DNA of 64,000 bases from Achromobacter spanius (lineage in GTDB: Bacteria > Pseudomonadota > Gammaproteobacteria > Burkholderiales > Burkholderiaceae_B), in assembly GCF_002812705.1 (NCBI RefSeq), contig NZ_CP025030.1:3720001-3784000 (forward strand). The letters run 5' to 3'. The notes below the pieces were generated by a model. It searched no databases. It was given only the letters and a program-made list of their open reading frames with translations, and was not told where the DNA came from. The position numbers were made by a program, and so were the translations under genes. Positions 18,269 through 26,841 of this stretch are shown here, piece by piece. Numbering within the stretch: the stretch's first letter is position 1; every line of letters starts with the position of its first letter.

Positions 18269-20019
18269 ATGGAAGCGAGTCTCGAATCCGGCGCAAAGGC
18301 CGGCAAAGGCAGGAAAAAGGCCGCGCGCGCGCCCAAGGTAAAACGCAAGCTGCGGCTGCGTGACGCCCGCGTCGGTACGATGCTGCTGTGGGTGATGGCG
18401 TTTTTCGCGATCCTGATCGCGGCGGTGGGCGGCCTGGCCGCATTTTTCTTGCAGCACAATTACGAGTCCATTCGCGAAGTGAACGCGCTGACCGAGCGTG
18501 CCAAGCAAGTCGAAGTGATCAACAGCGACATGTTGCGCGCCCGCGTGAGCCTGATGGTGGCCGCGCGCCACTTGCAGGAATCCGGCTGGGGCAGCGGCGA
18601 GAACTCGGCCCGTGACGCGGCCGCCGCCTTGAAGGCCGCCACCGACCTGCTGACGGGCGTGCGCAGCCGCTTCTCGGACTTCCAGAAGAACATGCCTCGG
18701 ACTTCCAGAAGAACATGCTTCAGGACGACACCGGCCGCCAACTGTCCATGAACCTGGTGCGTCGTTATCGCTCCTACATCGACGACGGTGTGGACACGAT
18801 GGTGGAAGCCCTGCGCAGCGAAGACTATTCGACGTTCTACATGGTGAACAACGAATACGGCACGCCGCGTAGCGCCGCCTTCATCGAGGCGATCGGCGAT
18901 TTCAGCAAGTACATCGGCGACCAGCAGCAAGCCACCATTGATCAGGCTGAAGCGAACTTCAACCGCGCCATGGTGGCCGTGGCCGTTGCGGTGGGCATGG
19001 CATTGCTGCTGATGATTTTCTGCCGCATCTTGTTCGGCCGCCTTGTCGTGCGCCCGCTGGTGGAAGCCGGCCAGCACTTCGACAAGATCGCCGCCGGCGA
19101 CCTGACGAGCCGCGTGGAAGTGAAGTCGCACAACGAAATCGGCCAGTTGATGGCGGCCGTGAAGCGCATGCAGGAAAGCCTGTCGCGTACGGTGACGACG
19201 GTGCGCCGTGGCGTGGACGAGATCACCGTGGGTTCGCGTGAAATCGCGGCCGGCAACACGGACCTGTCCAGCCGTACCGAAGAGCAGGCGGCTTCCCTTG
19301 AGGAAACCGCGGCGTCGATGGAAGAGCTGGCCTCTACCGTGAAGCAGAACGCGGACAACGCGCGCCAGGCCAACCAGTTGGCCGCCAGCGCGTCGGACGT
19401 GGCCGAGCGCGGTGGTTCGGCGGTGTCGGAAGTGGTCAGCACGATGCAGGGCATTTCGGCCAGCTCGCGCAAGATCTCGGAAATCGTTTCCGTCATCGAC
19501 GGCATTGCGTTCCAGACCAACATCCTGGCGCTGAACGCGGCGGTGGAAGCGGCGCGTGCAGGCGAGCAGGGCAAGGGTTTCGCGGTGGTGGCGGGCGAAG
19601 TGCGCTCGCTGGCGCAACGCAGCGCGCAAGCCGCCAAGGAAATCAAGGGCTTGATCGAAGACTCGGTCAACAAGGTCGGCGCGGGTTCGCAGCAGGTGGA
19701 ACGCGCGGGTGCAACGATGCAGGAAATCGTGGCGTCGGTGAAGCGCGTGACGGACATCATGGGCGAGATTTCGGCGGCGTCCGAAGAGCAGTCCAGCGGT
19801 ATTGACCAGGTCAACCGCGCCGTGTCGCAGATGGACGAAGTGACGCAGCAGAACGCGGCCTTGGTGGAAGAAGCTGCGGCCGCCGCCGGTTCGTTGCAGG
19901 ATCAAGCGCACCGCCTGGCCGAAGCCGTGGCGGTGTTCAAGATCAACGCCGGCGAAGTGATCGAAGTGCCCGCCCACCAACTGAGCGGCTACGCGTCCCC
20001 GACGCTGACGCAAGGTTGA
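18269..20019 (+). pseudogene. Methyl-accepting chemotaxis receptor 3, frame broken by a 23-bp tandem duplication
   Basis: The start is taken as ATG 18269 (GGGG upstream) rather than 18257. The first frame encodes a basic N-terminus, TM1 (about 40-62) and the start of the sensor. At 18673-18718 the unit CTCGGACTTCCAGAAGAACA(TGC) occurs twice in tandem, shifting the frame. The rest continues at 18715-20019 in another frame with TM2, HAMP and the shared signalling domain. Removing one copy restores one frame of about 575 residues through [17 protein letters not shown]. Unlike receptors 1 and 2 it has no DWESF tail. It may be a reversible switch, a fixed mutation or an assembly error. Confidence 0.85.
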
Positions 20020-20028
20020 TAGGTAGAC

Positions 20029-20051
20029 GGCCGGGGGAAACCCCGGCCTTT
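20029..20051 (+). terminator. Rho-independent terminator after receptor 3
   Basis: GGCCGGGG-GAAA-CCCCGGCC followed by TTTG, eleven bases after the stop codon at 20017-20019. It is a strong stem with a stable GAAA loop but a short T-run. Confidence 0.75.
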
Positions 20052-20067
20052 GATGCAACGGCGGCTC

Positions 20068-20249
20068 GTAGGATGGGTGGAGCGCGCGCGGACGTTGATT
20101 AGAACAAGGCTGCCGATCGCGCGTAACCCATCGGACGGCGCAGCGGTTCTTAACCGGATCCGCCACAACGCGACGTTCGTCTGATGGGTTACGCGCGATC
20201 GGCGTTTGTTTGCGCGGGGCGGACGGTGCGCGCTTCACCCATCCTACGG
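20068..20249. repeat. Pair of palindromic repeat elements in opposite orientation
   Basis: The first element runs 20068-20132 (GTAGGATGGGTGGAGCGCGC to GCGCGTAACCCATC) and the second 20183-20249 (GATGGGTTACGCGCGATC to CACCCATCCTACGG). Together they form a long imperfect inverted repeat. The termini match those of the array at 458-1020, so one element family is present at two sites. A short run of CCACCGG-like repeats follows (about 20250-20298). Confidence 0.85.
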
Positions 20250-20335
20250 CCACCACCGGGCGCCGGCGGCCACCACCGGCCGCCACCGGCCACCGGCATC
20301 GTGCGAATCGCGTCACGCACCGATTAATACGCACG

Positions 20336-20362
20336 TTAAGTTTTCATTAAAAATACCGTTAA
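20336..20362 (+). promoter_or_regulatory. Sigma-28 (FliA) promoter for aer
   Basis: TTAAGTTT-N11-ACCGTTAA agrees with the FliA consensus at most positions and has the right spacing. It is about 160 bp upstream of the aer start. The local AT-rich stretch (20330-20375) stands out in a GC-rich region. The remainder of 20363-20525 contains GC-rich imperfect inverted repeats but no gene. Confidence 0.6.
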
Positions 20363-20525
20363 TAACAATAACGCCTGGAAGAGGGCGGTGAACAGTGTTT
20401 GATGGTCGGTGTGCGCGTGAGGGCGCCCCGGCCAGACAAACCGGGCGGGGTCATGCGGGGCGCCACGCCCTGGTTTGCTCACTGCTATTCATTCGCTGCT
20501 CTATTGATGTCACTGGAGACTAGCT

Positions 20526-22121
20526 GTGCGCGTGAACTTACCCATCACTGATGTGGAAACCAAGCTGCGCGAAGATCAATACCTGATCTCGCGAACCGAT
20601 ACCAAGGGCCGCATCGTCTACGCGAACCCGGCGTTCGTTGACGTCAGCGGCTTTACCCGCGAAGAACTCATCGGCAAGCCGCACAACATCGTGCGCCATC
20701 CCGACATGCCGCCCGAGGCTTACGAAGACTTGTGGGAAACCTTGGAAGCCGGCGAATCGTGGCTGGGCCTGGTCAAGAACCGCCGCAAGGATGGTGGCTA
20801 TTACTGGGTGCTGGCCAACGCCACGCCCATCGTCGAAAACGACGAAGTCGTCGCGTATTCCTCGGTGCGGGTGCGGCCTTCCGACGAACAGATCGAGATG
20901 GCCGAAGAACTCTACGCGCGCATGCGCGAAGGCTCGGCACGAGGCATCCGCATCAAGCGCGGACGGCCGGTGCGCGCCGGCTGGCGGCGTGGCCTGGACG
21001 TGGTGGCGTTTCCGTTCAAGCGCAGCGTGCGCAGCCGGATGTTCCGCCATGCCCTGGTGTCCGCCGGCATCGTCGCGGGCGCGGGCGCCTATGGCTTGCA
21101 CGCCAATTGGGACAGCCTGGGCACCTGGGGCGCCAGCCTGGGATGCGGCGCCATCGCGCTGGGCGTGATCGCCATCTTCGGGATGGGTTGGAGCTTGTCG
21201 CGGTCGCTGCTGGACCCGATGCTGGACGCCGCCAACATGGCGCGCCAGGTGGCCGCCGGCAACCTCACCACGCAGATCATCGCGGACTCGGATGATGAAG
21301 TGGGCAGCTTGAAGTTCTCGCTGGAAGTCATGCGCAAGAGCCTCATCGGCATCGCCCAGGACGTCTATCGCGGTATCGAGGGCACGACCCATGCGGCCGT
21401 GCATATCGCGCGCGGCAACCAGGAACTGGCCGGCCGCACGGAAGGGCAGGCGTCGTCCTTGCAGCAAACCGCCGCCAGCATGGAGCAACTGACGTCCACC
21501 GTGCGCCAGAACGCCGACAACGCACGACAGGCCAACCAGTTGGCCGCCAGCAGCATGGACGTGGCGCGGCGCGGTGGCGTGGCCGTGGGCCAGGTGGTCG
21601 ACACCATGCACGGCATCTCGGCCAGCTCACGCAAGATCGCGGACATTGTCAGCATCATCGAAGGCATCGCGTTCCAGACCAACATCCTGGCCCTTAACGC
21701 CGCGGTGGAAGCAGCCCGCGCCGGCGAAACCGGCAAGGGCTTCGCCGTGGTGGCGGGCGAAGTGCGCAGCCTGGCGCAGAAAAGCGCGCAGGCCGCTAAA
21801 GAGATCAAGGGCTTGATCGAGGATTCCGTGGACCGCGTGTCGGAAGGCTCGGCGCAGGCCGAGCAAGCGGGCGCAACCATGGAAGAAATCGTGGCGGCCG
21901 TGCATCGGGTCACCGACATCATCGGGGAAATCTCGCAGGCGTCCCAAGAGCAGTCCAGCGGTATCGAACAGGTGGATACTGCCGTGTCGCAGATGGACGT
22001 GATGACCGTGCAGAACACGGCGCTGGTGCAGGAATTGGGCGGCGCGGTGATGCAGCTGGGCACCCAGTCCGGTGCGCTGCGCGAGACGATCCGGGTATTC
22101 CGGCTTACCGGTCAGCCCTGA
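20526..22121 (+). CDS. aer: Aer-type PAS-domain chemoreceptor (aerotaxis/energy taxis)
   Basis: 531 residues from the GTG at 20526; [11 protein letters not shown] matches the usual Aer start. A PAS domain spans about 20-118 ([20 protein letters not shown] and [14 protein letters not shown]), which in Aer binds FAD and senses redox state. A basic linker leads to two closely spaced hydrophobic segments (about 178-198 and 203-225), then HAMP-like and receptor signalling regions with the conserved tip [20 protein letters not shown]. No docking pentapeptide. The signalling part is related to but clearly more diverged from receptors 1-3. Confidence 0.9.
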   Translation: MRVNLPITDVETKLREDQYLISRTDTKGRIVYANPAFVDVSGFTREELIGKPHNIVRHPDMPPEAYEDLWETLEAGESWLGLVKNRRKDGGYYWVLANATPIVENDEVVAYSSVRVRPSDEQIEMAEELYARMREGSARGIRIKRGRPVRAGWRRGLDVVAFPFKRSVRSRMFRHALVSAGIVAGAGAYGLHANWDSLGTWGASLGCGAIALGVIAIFGMGWSLSRSLLDPMLDAANMARQVAAGNLTTQIIADSDDEVGSLKFSLEVMRKSLIGIAQDVYRGIEGTTHAAVHIARGNQELAGRTEGQASSLQQTAASMEQLTSTVRQNADNARQANQLAASSMDVARRGGVAVGQVVDTMHGISASSRKIADIVSIIEGIAFQTNILALNAAVEAARAGETGKGFAVVAGEVRSLAQKSAQAAKEIKGLIEDSVDRVSEGSAQAEQAGATMEEIVAAVHRVTDIIGEISQASQEQSSGIEQVDTAVSQMDVMTVQNTALVQELGGAVMQLGTQSGALRETIRVFRLTGQP

Positions 22122-22169
22122 GCGATTTCATCCGCGTCCGGTAGACGCTTAACCCCAGGTTGGTTCAAC

Positions 22170-22206
22170 AAGCCCCTCCCTTTCGATGTTTCGGGGAGGG
22201 GCTTTT
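22170..22206. terminator. Bidirectional terminator between aer and fliR
   Basis: AAGCCCCTCCC pairs with GGGAGGGGCTT around a short loop, with T-runs on both sides. It lies between the convergent ends of aer and fliR and can serve both. Confidence 0.9.
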
Positions 22207-22235
22207 CCATTGGCCATTTGCCCAGGACTTTCCCG

Positions 22236-23024
22236 CTACCGCCCCGCCAGCGCATCCACCACCCGGCTCATCGCACCCAGGCCGGATTCGAACAAGTTCT
22301 CCAGGAACGGGCCGGAGTGCGGCAGTACCACGGTCAGCACGATCACGCCGATGATGAGCGTGACGGGAAAGCCCACCGAGAACACGGACAGTTGCTGCGC
22401 GGCGCGGTTCAGGATGCCCATGGCCAGGTTGATGGTCAGCAGCGCGCAGATCAGCGGCAGCGCCAGCAGCAGGCCCGAGACGAACACGGTCTTGCCCCAT
22501 TCCACCACCACGCCCCAGCCGTTCTGGTGCAGTTGGATCGTGGCCACGGGCAAGGTGTCGAAGGACCGCACCAGGGCGGCCAGCACCAGCAGGTGGCCGT
22601 CCAGCGCCAGGAACGTCAGCATCGCCACCATGTTGAACAGGCGCGACAGCACGGCGGTGTTGGCGCCGGCGCTGGGGTCGAAGAACGAGGCGAACGACAA
22701 GCCCATCTGCAAGCCGACGAATTCGCCGGCCGTCTGCACGGCGGCGAAAACGATGCGCATCGTGAAGCCCATGGCGATGCCGATCAGCACCTGCTGCATC
22801 ACCATCCACAGGCCCGCATAAGAGCCGGGCGAAACGGGCGGCATGGGATCCAGCGCGGGGCTGACGGCCACGGCCAGCATGAACGACAGACCCACCTTGA
22901 CCTTCACGGGAATGGCGGATTCCGAGAACAGCGGGGCGGTGCCGACCAGCGCCAGGATACGCACGAACGGCCAGAGAAACTGGCCGATCCAGCCGTTGAG
23001 CTGTTCGAGCGTGAAGGCGATCAT
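22236..23024 (-). CDS. fliR: FliR, export gate membrane protein
   Basis: 262 residues, normal length, with about six hydrophobic segments. The N-terminal LNGWIGQFLWPFVRILALVG and the segment GEFVGLQMGLSFASFFDPS are FliR signatures. With FliP and FliQ it forms the helical export gate inside the MS ring. It is the last gene of the fliK/L-R run, ending at a shared terminator with aer. Confidence 0.96.
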   Translation of the reverse strand: MIAFTLEQLNGWIGQFLWPFVRILALVGTAPLFSESAIPVKVKVGLSFMLAVAVSPALDPMPPVSPGSYAGLWMVMQQVLIGIAMGFTMRIVFAAVQTAGEFVGLQMGLSFASFFDPSAGANTAVLSRLFNMVAMLTFLALDGHLLVLAALVRSFDTLPVATIQLHQNGWGVVVEWGKTVFVSGLLLALPLICALLTINLAMGILNRAAQQLSVFSVGFPVTLIIGVIVLTVVLPHSGPFLENLFESGLGAMSRVVDALAGR

Positions 23025-23058
23025 GGGGAAACGTCCGGGGCCGGGCGGCGCGGGCCGC

Positions 23059-23328
23059 TCAGGACACCAGCATGGGAATCTGGCCGATCAGTAGCCGGAT
23101 GTAGTCGACCATGACGCCGATGAGCCAGGGGCCCAGCAGCACCAGAACGCCGCACATGGCCAGCAGCTTCGGAATGAACGACAGCGTCATTTCGTTGATC
23201 TGCGTGGCGGCCTGGAAGATGCTGATGACCAGACCCACCACCAGCACCACCAGCAGCAGCGGCCCGGCCATCGCCAGTACGATCTTCATCGCCTGGTAGG
23301 CCATGGTCATGACGGTTTCAGCGGTCAT
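23059..23328 (-). CDS. fliQ: FliQ, export gate membrane protein
   Basis: 89 residues with two membrane helices; MTAETVMTMAYQAMKIVLAM and FQAATQINEMTLSFIPKLLA are typical. Four copies join FliP and FliR in the gate. Gaps: 16 bp from fliP, 34 bp to fliR. Confidence 0.96.
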   Translation of the reverse strand: MTAETVMTMAYQAMKIVLAMAGPLLLVVLVVGLVISIFQAATQINEMTLSFIPKLLAMCGVLVLLGPWLIGVMVDYIRLLIGQIPMLVS

Positions 23329-23344
23329 GGCGATTGCTCCGGCG

Positions 23345-24136
23345 TTATTGGTAGAAGCTCTGGGCCAGGGAACCCATCAGCAGGTTCCAGCCGTCGGCCA
23401 GCACGAACAGCATCAGCTTGAACGGCAGCGCCACGGTCACGGGCGGCACCATCATCATGCCCAGCGCCATCAGCACGCTGGCCACGACCAGGTCGATGAT
23501 CAGGAACGGAATGAAGATGGTGAAGCCGATCTGGAACGCCGTCTTCAATTCGCTGGTGATGAAGGCGGGCACCAGGATGCGCAAGGGCACTTGCGACGGA
23601 TCTTCCAGCGCGGGCTGCTTGGCCAGGTTGGCGAACAGCGACAGATCGTTCTCGCGCGTCTGGTGCAGCATGAACGTGCGCAGCGGGCCGGCCGCGCGTT
23701 CCACCGCGGTCTCGAATTGGATCGACCCTTCGGACAAGGGCTTGTAGGCGTCGGCGTAGATCTTGTCGAACACCGGCGACATCGTATAGAAGGTCAGGAA
23801 CAGCGACAGCCCGATCAGCACGTGGTTGGGCGGCGACATCGCGGTGCCCATGGCGCTGCGCAGCAGGCCCAGCACGATGATGATGCGGGTGAAGCCCGTC
23901 ATCATCAGCAAGGCGGCCGGCAGGAACGACAGCGACGTCATCAGCAGCATGGTCTGCATGCTGAGCGAGTACGTCTCCGAGCCGTTGGGGCCGGGTGTGG
24001 CGGTCAGGGCGGGCAGGGTGGCCTGGGCGACGACTCCGGCCGGAAAGAAGGCCAGGCCCAGCACTGCGGCGGCCGCCAGCAAGGGCAGGGCGCGCGGACG
24101 GGCGGGCAGGAGTGTCGTGCGAGAGAGAAAGCTCAT
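23345..24136 (-). CDS. fliP: FliP, export gate membrane protein
   Basis: 263 residues. A signal peptide-like first segment ends near VVAQA, as is usual for proteobacterial FliP. Conserved parts are [37 protein letters not shown] and the C-terminal [20 protein letters not shown]. Five copies build the core of the export gate, with FliO needed for its assembly. Confidence 0.96.
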   Translation of the reverse strand: MSFLSRTTLLPARPRALPLLAAAAVLGLAFFPAGVVAQATLPALTATPGPNGSETYSLSMQTMLLMTSLSFLPAALLMMTGFTRIIIVLGLLRSAMGTAMSPPNHVLIGLSLFLTFYTMSPVFDKIYADAYKPLSEGSIQFETAVERAAGPLRTFMLHQTRENDLSLFANLAKQPALEDPSQVPLRILVPAFITSELKTAFQIGFTIFIPFLIIDLVVASVLMALGMMMVPPVTVALPFKLMLFVLADGWNLLMGSLAQSFYQ

Positions 24137-24163
24137 GGGTGTCGCAAAGATGCGCGTGTCGCG

Positions 24164-24487
24164 CTAGCGGCGCTTGAGCGCCTGGCCCAGCTTGGCCGCG
24201 AAGGCCGCGGCGGGCAAGGGCGAACCCTCCGGCATCTGGCCGGCGGGCAGGGTGTGCAGGGTAGTGAGCTGGTTCGGGCCGACGCCCACCACCAGCCAGG
24301 TATTGTCGATTTCTACGACGACGATGCTTTGGCGCGCGCCGACGGGCAGGCTGGCGACCTGCTTGAGCAGGTTGCCGCCGCCGCGCTGGGTCAGGCCGGC
24401 CCGCCGCGCCAGCCAGGCCGAAGCCAGGATGGCGGCCACCACCAGCACCAGGCCGATGACGACGCGCAGCAGGGCGGATTCAGTCAT
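24164..24487 (-). CDS. fliO: FliO, FliP assembly factor
   Basis: 107 residues: one N-terminal membrane segment (about 7-25) and a small cytoplasmic domain with VGARQSIVVVEIDNTWLVVG, the usual FliO core. In the family it helps FliP form its ring and is not a stable part of the gate. Position between fliN and fliP supports the call. Confidence 0.9.
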   Translation of the reverse strand: MTESALLRVVIGLVLVVAAILASAWLARRAGLTQRGGGNLLKQVASLPVGARQSIVVVEIDNTWLVVGVGPNQLTTLHTLPAGQMPEGSPLPAAAFAAKLGQALKRR

Positions 24488-24499
24488 GGCGCCGGGCTG

Positions 24500-25054
24500 C
24501 TAGCGGCGGTTGTTCAAGCGGTTGATCCGCTCGGACGGGGTGATGATGTCGGTCAGGCGGATGCCGTACTTGTCTTCGACCACCACGACTTCGCCTTGGG
24601 CGATGAGGTAGCCGTTGACGAAGATGTCCATCGGCTCGCCGGCCAGGCCGTCCAGCTCGACCACGGAGCCCTGGCCCAGTTGGAGCAGGTTCTTGATGGT
24701 CAGGCGGGTGCGTCCCAGTTCGACCGTCAGTTGGACGGGCACGTCCATGATCAGGTCGATGTCGCTGCCGGAGCCGCTCGTGGCGCCAGCCAGCGGCTTG
24801 AACACCGACTGCGACGCCGATTGCGCGGCCGGTGCCGCGGCGGCCGGTGCCGCAGGTGCAGCCGGTGCCGGGGCAGGCGCCGCGGCCGCGGGCGGCGTGG
24901 AGGCGGTTTGTTCAGCCATCGCGGCCGCCCAGTCGTCCTGCGGCTTGAGGCCGTCGGCTTGGGTGGGCGGGTTGGCGCGGGATTGTTCGGCGAGCGCGTC
25001 GGCCCAGTCGTCGGCCGGGGACGAGCCGGTGCCAGGCTCGTTCTTGTCAGTCAT
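24500..25054 (-). CDS. fliN: FliN, flagellar motor switch (C-ring) protein
   Basis: 184 residues, longer than enteric FliN (about 137) because of an Ala/Pro-rich linker (about 55-95). The conserved SpoA domain is at the C-terminus: MDVPVQLTVELGRTRLTIKN, then LLQLGQGSVVELDGLAGEPM and VNGYLIAQGEVVVVEDKYGI. It forms the lower C ring and docks FliH for export. The N-terminal part has two related short motifs (SPADDWADALAEQ and KPQDDWAAAMAEQ). It overlaps fliM by 8 bp. Confidence 0.95.
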   Translation of the reverse strand: MTDKNEPGTGSSPADDWADALAEQSRANPPTQADGLKPQDDWAAAMAEQTASTPPAAAAPAPAPAAPAAPAAAAPAAQSASQSVFKPLAGATSGSGSDIDLIMDVPVQLTVELGRTRLTIKNLLQLGQGSVVELDGLAGEPMDIFVNGYLIAQGEVVVVEDKYGIRLTDIITPSERINRLNNRR

Positions 25055-26054
25055 GGTCGGGGGCCTCGTTTGAATCGGTATCGTAGGTAAACATGTTCTG
25101 TACGCGAAGCGCGTACTGGCCGTTGAAGACGCCGTAGCCGCATTCCATCAGCGGTACGCCATCCACATGGGCTGTGATGGTTTGGGGCACGTCCACGGGA
25201 AGGACGTCGCCCACCTTCAAATTCATCAGTTCGCGGATCGACGACGGGATGCGCGCGAATTCCGCCACCACGTCGATGTCGGCGCTGCGCACCTGGCGCG
25301 ACAACTGCTGCGACCAGCGCTGGTCAACCTCTTCCATCGTGGTTTCTTGCAGCGGCCGCGTCAGCAGATCGCGCACCGGCTCAATCATGGAATAGGGCAG
25401 GCAGATGTTCAGGTCGCCGCCGGTCGCGCCGAATTCGATGTGGAACGAGGTGACGACCACCACTTCATTGTTGCCGGTGATGCTGGCGAACTTGGTGTGC
25501 ATCTCCGAGCGCACGTACTCGAATTCGATGGGATAGACGGGGTCCCAGGACTTGCCGTAGCTTTCCAGCGTCAGGTTCAGCAGGCGCCGGATGATGCGTT
25601 GTTCGGTCGTGGTGAAGTCACGGCCTTCGACGCGCGTGTGGTAGCGTCCATCGCCGCCGAACAGGCTGTCGATGACCAGGAATACCAGGTTTGGGTCATA
25701 GGTGAACAGCGCCGTGCCGCGCAGGGGCTTCATCTGAATCATGTTCAGATTGCTGGGCACGGGCAGGTTGCGTTCAAAGTCCGCGTACTTCTGGATCTTG
25801 ATCGAGCCGACGGTAATGTCGGCGCTGCGGCGCATGAAGTTCAACAGCACGTTGCGCATGTGGCGCGCAAAACGCTCGTTGATGAGCTCCAGCGTCTGCA
25901 TGCGGCGGCGCACGACCCGCTCGGGCGAGCTCAGGTCGTAGGCGCGCGCGCCATCGTTGGAGTTCGCGGCCGTTGATTTGCTATCGCTCTCGCCGGTGAC
26001 GCCGGCTAGCAGCGCATCGACTTCGTCCTGCGAAAGGAATGCCTCGTAGGCCAT
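25047..26054 (-). CDS. fliM: FliM, flagellar motor switch protein, CheY-P target
   Basis: 335 residues. The N-terminal LSQDEVDALLAGVTGE is the CheY-P-binding peptide. The middle domain contains DPNLVFLVIDSLFGGDGRYH and the C-terminal SpoA domain ends near VNMFTYDTDSN. FliM links FliG to FliN in the C ring and sets rotation direction when CheY-P binds. It starts 2 bp after the fliL stop. Confidence 0.97.
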   Translation of the reverse strand: MAYEAFLSQDEVDALLAGVTGESDSKSTAANSNDGARAYDLSSPERVVRRRMQTLELINERFARHMRNVLLNFMRRSADITVGSIKIQKYADFERNLPVPSNLNMIQMKPLRGTALFTYDPNLVFLVIDSLFGGDGRYHTRVEGRDFTTTEQRIIRRLLNLTLESYGKSWDPVYPIEFEYVRSEMHTKFASITGNNEVVVVTSFHIEFGATGGDLNICLPYSMIEPVRDLLTRPLQETTMEEVDQRWSQQLSRQVRSADIDVVAEFARIPSSIRELMNLKVGDVLPVDVPQTITAHVDGVPLMECGYGVFNGQYALRVQNMFTYDTDSNEAPDHD

Positions 26055-26056
26055 GC

Positions 26057-26671
26057 TTATTGCACCACGAACGCCGTGAACAGCACGTCGGTGACATACT
26101 GGCCGTCAGGCAGGGGCGAGAACGGCTGGTTGACCGCGGTCTTGATCGCGTTGGCCATTTCGGTCTTGCCTTGCTGCGTCTGCACGCCGGTGGGCGATTG
26201 CGACGACAGCACCATCAGGATGCGGCTGCGCACTTCAGGCATGTACTTTTCAAGTCGGGTGCGGGTCTGCTCGTCGCTGACGCGCAGGGTCAGACCCACG
26301 TGCATGATGCGTTCGGTTTCCGCGTTTTGCAGCGTGACGGTGAATGCTTCGATCGGGACGAAGATCGGGGCGGGCACCGCGATGGGGCCGGCGGGCGGCG
26401 CCACGAATGTGGTCGGCGTGGCTTGGGGGCCCTGGCCGGGCTGACCGGGCTGACCCGGTTGGCCGGGCTGACCGCCAGGCACCTGGCCCACGCCCAATTG
26501 CACGGGCGCGCCGGCTTGCGGTTGCTGCAGGCGTTGGGTGATGAACCAGGTTGCGCCCGCACTGCCGGCGGCAACAAGGAGCAAGACCAACAGGCCCAGC
26601 AGCAGACGAAGAATGCCGCCGCCGGATTTCTTTGCGCCCGACGGCGCGGTTATGGGTTTGGTAGTCGCCAT
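26057..26671 (-). CDS. fliL: FliL, basal-body/stator-associated membrane protein
   Basis: 204 residues: short cytoplasmic start, one membrane helix (about 20-44), a Gly-Gln-Pro linker (PGQPGQPGQPGQPGQ, about 70-86) and a periplasmic domain that is stomatin-like in the family. The C-terminus LPDGQYVTDVLFTAFVVQ is typical. The linker is encoded by short in-frame DNA repeats and is unusual in length. FliL supports stator function. The 170-bp spacer before it (26672-26841) has one GC-rich hairpin (26806-26831) and no gene. Confidence 0.93.
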   Translation of the reverse strand: MATTKPITAPSGAKKSGGGILRLLLGLLVLLLVAAGSAGATWFITQRLQQPQAGAPVQLGVGQVPGGQPGQPGQPGQPGQGPQATPTTFVAPPAGPIAVPAPIFVPIEAFTVTLQNAETERIMHVGLTLRVSDEQTRTRLEKYMPEVRSRILMVLSSQSPTGVQTQQGKTEMANAIKTAVNQPFSPLPDGQYVTDVLFTAFVVQ

Positions 26672-26841
26672 CTCGGTTTCGATGCGTATTGAGCCGCTGG
26701 TGAAAACGGATTCTTAGTGGATGAAAGCATTCTGCCCCAAACTACGCCTCGGCTTGGAGGCGAAAAACAGGGCGAAAGCCGCGTATCTCAAGCTATTGCT
26801 GCACTGCCCGCGTTCGTTGCCAAGCGCGGGCCGCGTGTTTG

